Below, piece by piece: positions 63,624 through 64,000 of a DNA stretch of 64,000 nt. The stretch's first letter is position 1, and every line of letters starts with the position of its first letter. The stretch spans positions 62,001-126,000 of the forward strand of contig JANQLY010000022.1 in assembly GCA_028280345.1 (NCBI GenBank). Direction: 5' to 3'. Position numbers and translations under genes: made by a program. Below the pieces are notes generated by a model. The model saw only the letters and a list, made by a program, of their open reading frames with translations. It did no database searches and was not told the DNA's origin. The stretch is from Pseudomonadales bacterium. Lineage in GTDB: Bacteria > Pseudomonadota > Gammaproteobacteria > Pseudomonadales > UBA7239.

Positions 63624-64000
63624 CAGATACACCTCATCAAACACATAGTTATTATTCTGTAGGCATTTTTTGTGCCAGGTTTTTGAGGCTGATCCGGGGT
63701 TTTTAGGTGAATGAAGGCCCCGAAATAAAGCATAGTTGCCGATAGATGATGTTTTCTGAACCAAAGTAGTGATATTTTCAGTATTTGCGGCAGGACATAA
63801 AAACATATTTTTCATAGGCACTTTAATTGCAGCTATTGTCATGATCAGATACTTGTACTATCCATGGTTTTTAAATTGAAACGAACTTTCTAAAACGACC
63901 AATTAAAAACACTTAAATTTTAATAAAAATTTGTTGCACTTAAAAAAATTATCTGTATGATGCGCGCAACTTTTTGAAGCAATAGCGTTAAAAGATAACG
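63624..64000. other. Right-edge intergenic region
   Basis: Contains an in-frame upstream extension of the hypothetical gene (to 63842) that I judge non-coding, then AT-rich DNA and the promoter at 63934. No other gene is seen. Confidence 0.4.
63934..63961 (+). promoter_or_regulatory. Stable-RNA-type promoter at the right edge
   Basis: TTGCAC (63934-63939), 16-bp spacer, TATGAT (63956-63961), then GCGCGC. It matches the rtcB leader promoter in layout and discriminator. The transcript starts near 63968 and leaves the window. Confidence 0.55.

Noticed and set aside
63624..63842. N-terminal extension of the hypothetical gene at 63219
   Set aside because: The frame is open but has no Shine-Dalgarno sequence, while ATG 63623 has GAGGT at ideal spacing.

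Overview
The window reads as chromosomal DNA of a free-living, probably marine gammaproteobacterium. Support: the ubiC-ubiA neighbourhood next to a rubredoxin reductase, the glnE-ilvE-waaF-waaC block, the lptM-lysA-dapF-DUF484-xerC-HAD block, a cis/trans fatty-acid isomerase, and a CoA-thioester catabolic cluster resembling steroid degradation in Cellvibrionales-type bacteria. That taxonomic guess is an inference from gene content. There is no prophage, transposase, CRISPR array, tRNA or rRNA in the window.

Layout. 1-2.6 kb: rubredoxin reductase (cut by the window edge), ubiC, ubiA. 2.6-5.8 kb: radA, then a replication pair (a protein with three DnaT-like domains and a lambda-P-like protein). 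5.9-13.2 kb: envelope genes (ugd, msbA, LPS-kinase-like, waaC, waaF) plus ilvE. 13.3-21.9 kb: glnE, a sulfotransferase, an EamA transporter, mrp/apbC and an MltF-like transglycosylase with two solute-binding domains. 22-25 kb: a membrane SGNH protein, an MBOAT acyltransferase and an acyl carrier protein, a set recalling DltD/DltB/DltC. 25-31 kb: HAD, xerC, a two-gene insertion, DUF484, dapF, lysA, lptM. 31-43 kb: SGNH protein, methyltransferase, sulfotransferase, DUF1214 protein, fatty-acid isomerase, LLM oxidoreductase, acyltransferase-3 and a large FG-GAP/calcium-repeat exported protein.

43-53.4 kb is a catabolic island: SDR, two acyl-CoA dehydrogenases, outer-membrane barrel, IpdF-like SDR, MaoC hydratase, thiolase, VOC protein, RibBX-like flavin gene and CaiB/BaiF CoA transferase, closed by a clear terminator. 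Two of its promoters share a nearly identical 20-bp upstream box at exactly the same spacing, which suggests one regulator. Two related palindromic elements lie inside the island. The enzymes together fit beta-oxidation of a bulky cyclic or steroid-derived acyl-CoA.

53.4-60 kb: HNH protein, PQQ-type sugar dehydrogenase, ICMT-like methyltransferase, OmpA-type protein, SGNH protein, two NTF2-fold proteins and a lipoprotein peroxiredoxin.

The most unusual part is 60.1-63 kb. A promoter of stable-RNA type drives a roughly 215-nt structured leader RNA (short ORF, strong hairpins, intrinsic terminator) directly ahead of the RNA ligase gene rtcB. rtcB is followed by a 53-residue basic protein with a strong ribosome-binding site and by a 312-residue protein I do not recognise. 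A second promoter of the same type points out of the right edge of the window. No RtcA, archease or Ro60 gene is present in the window.
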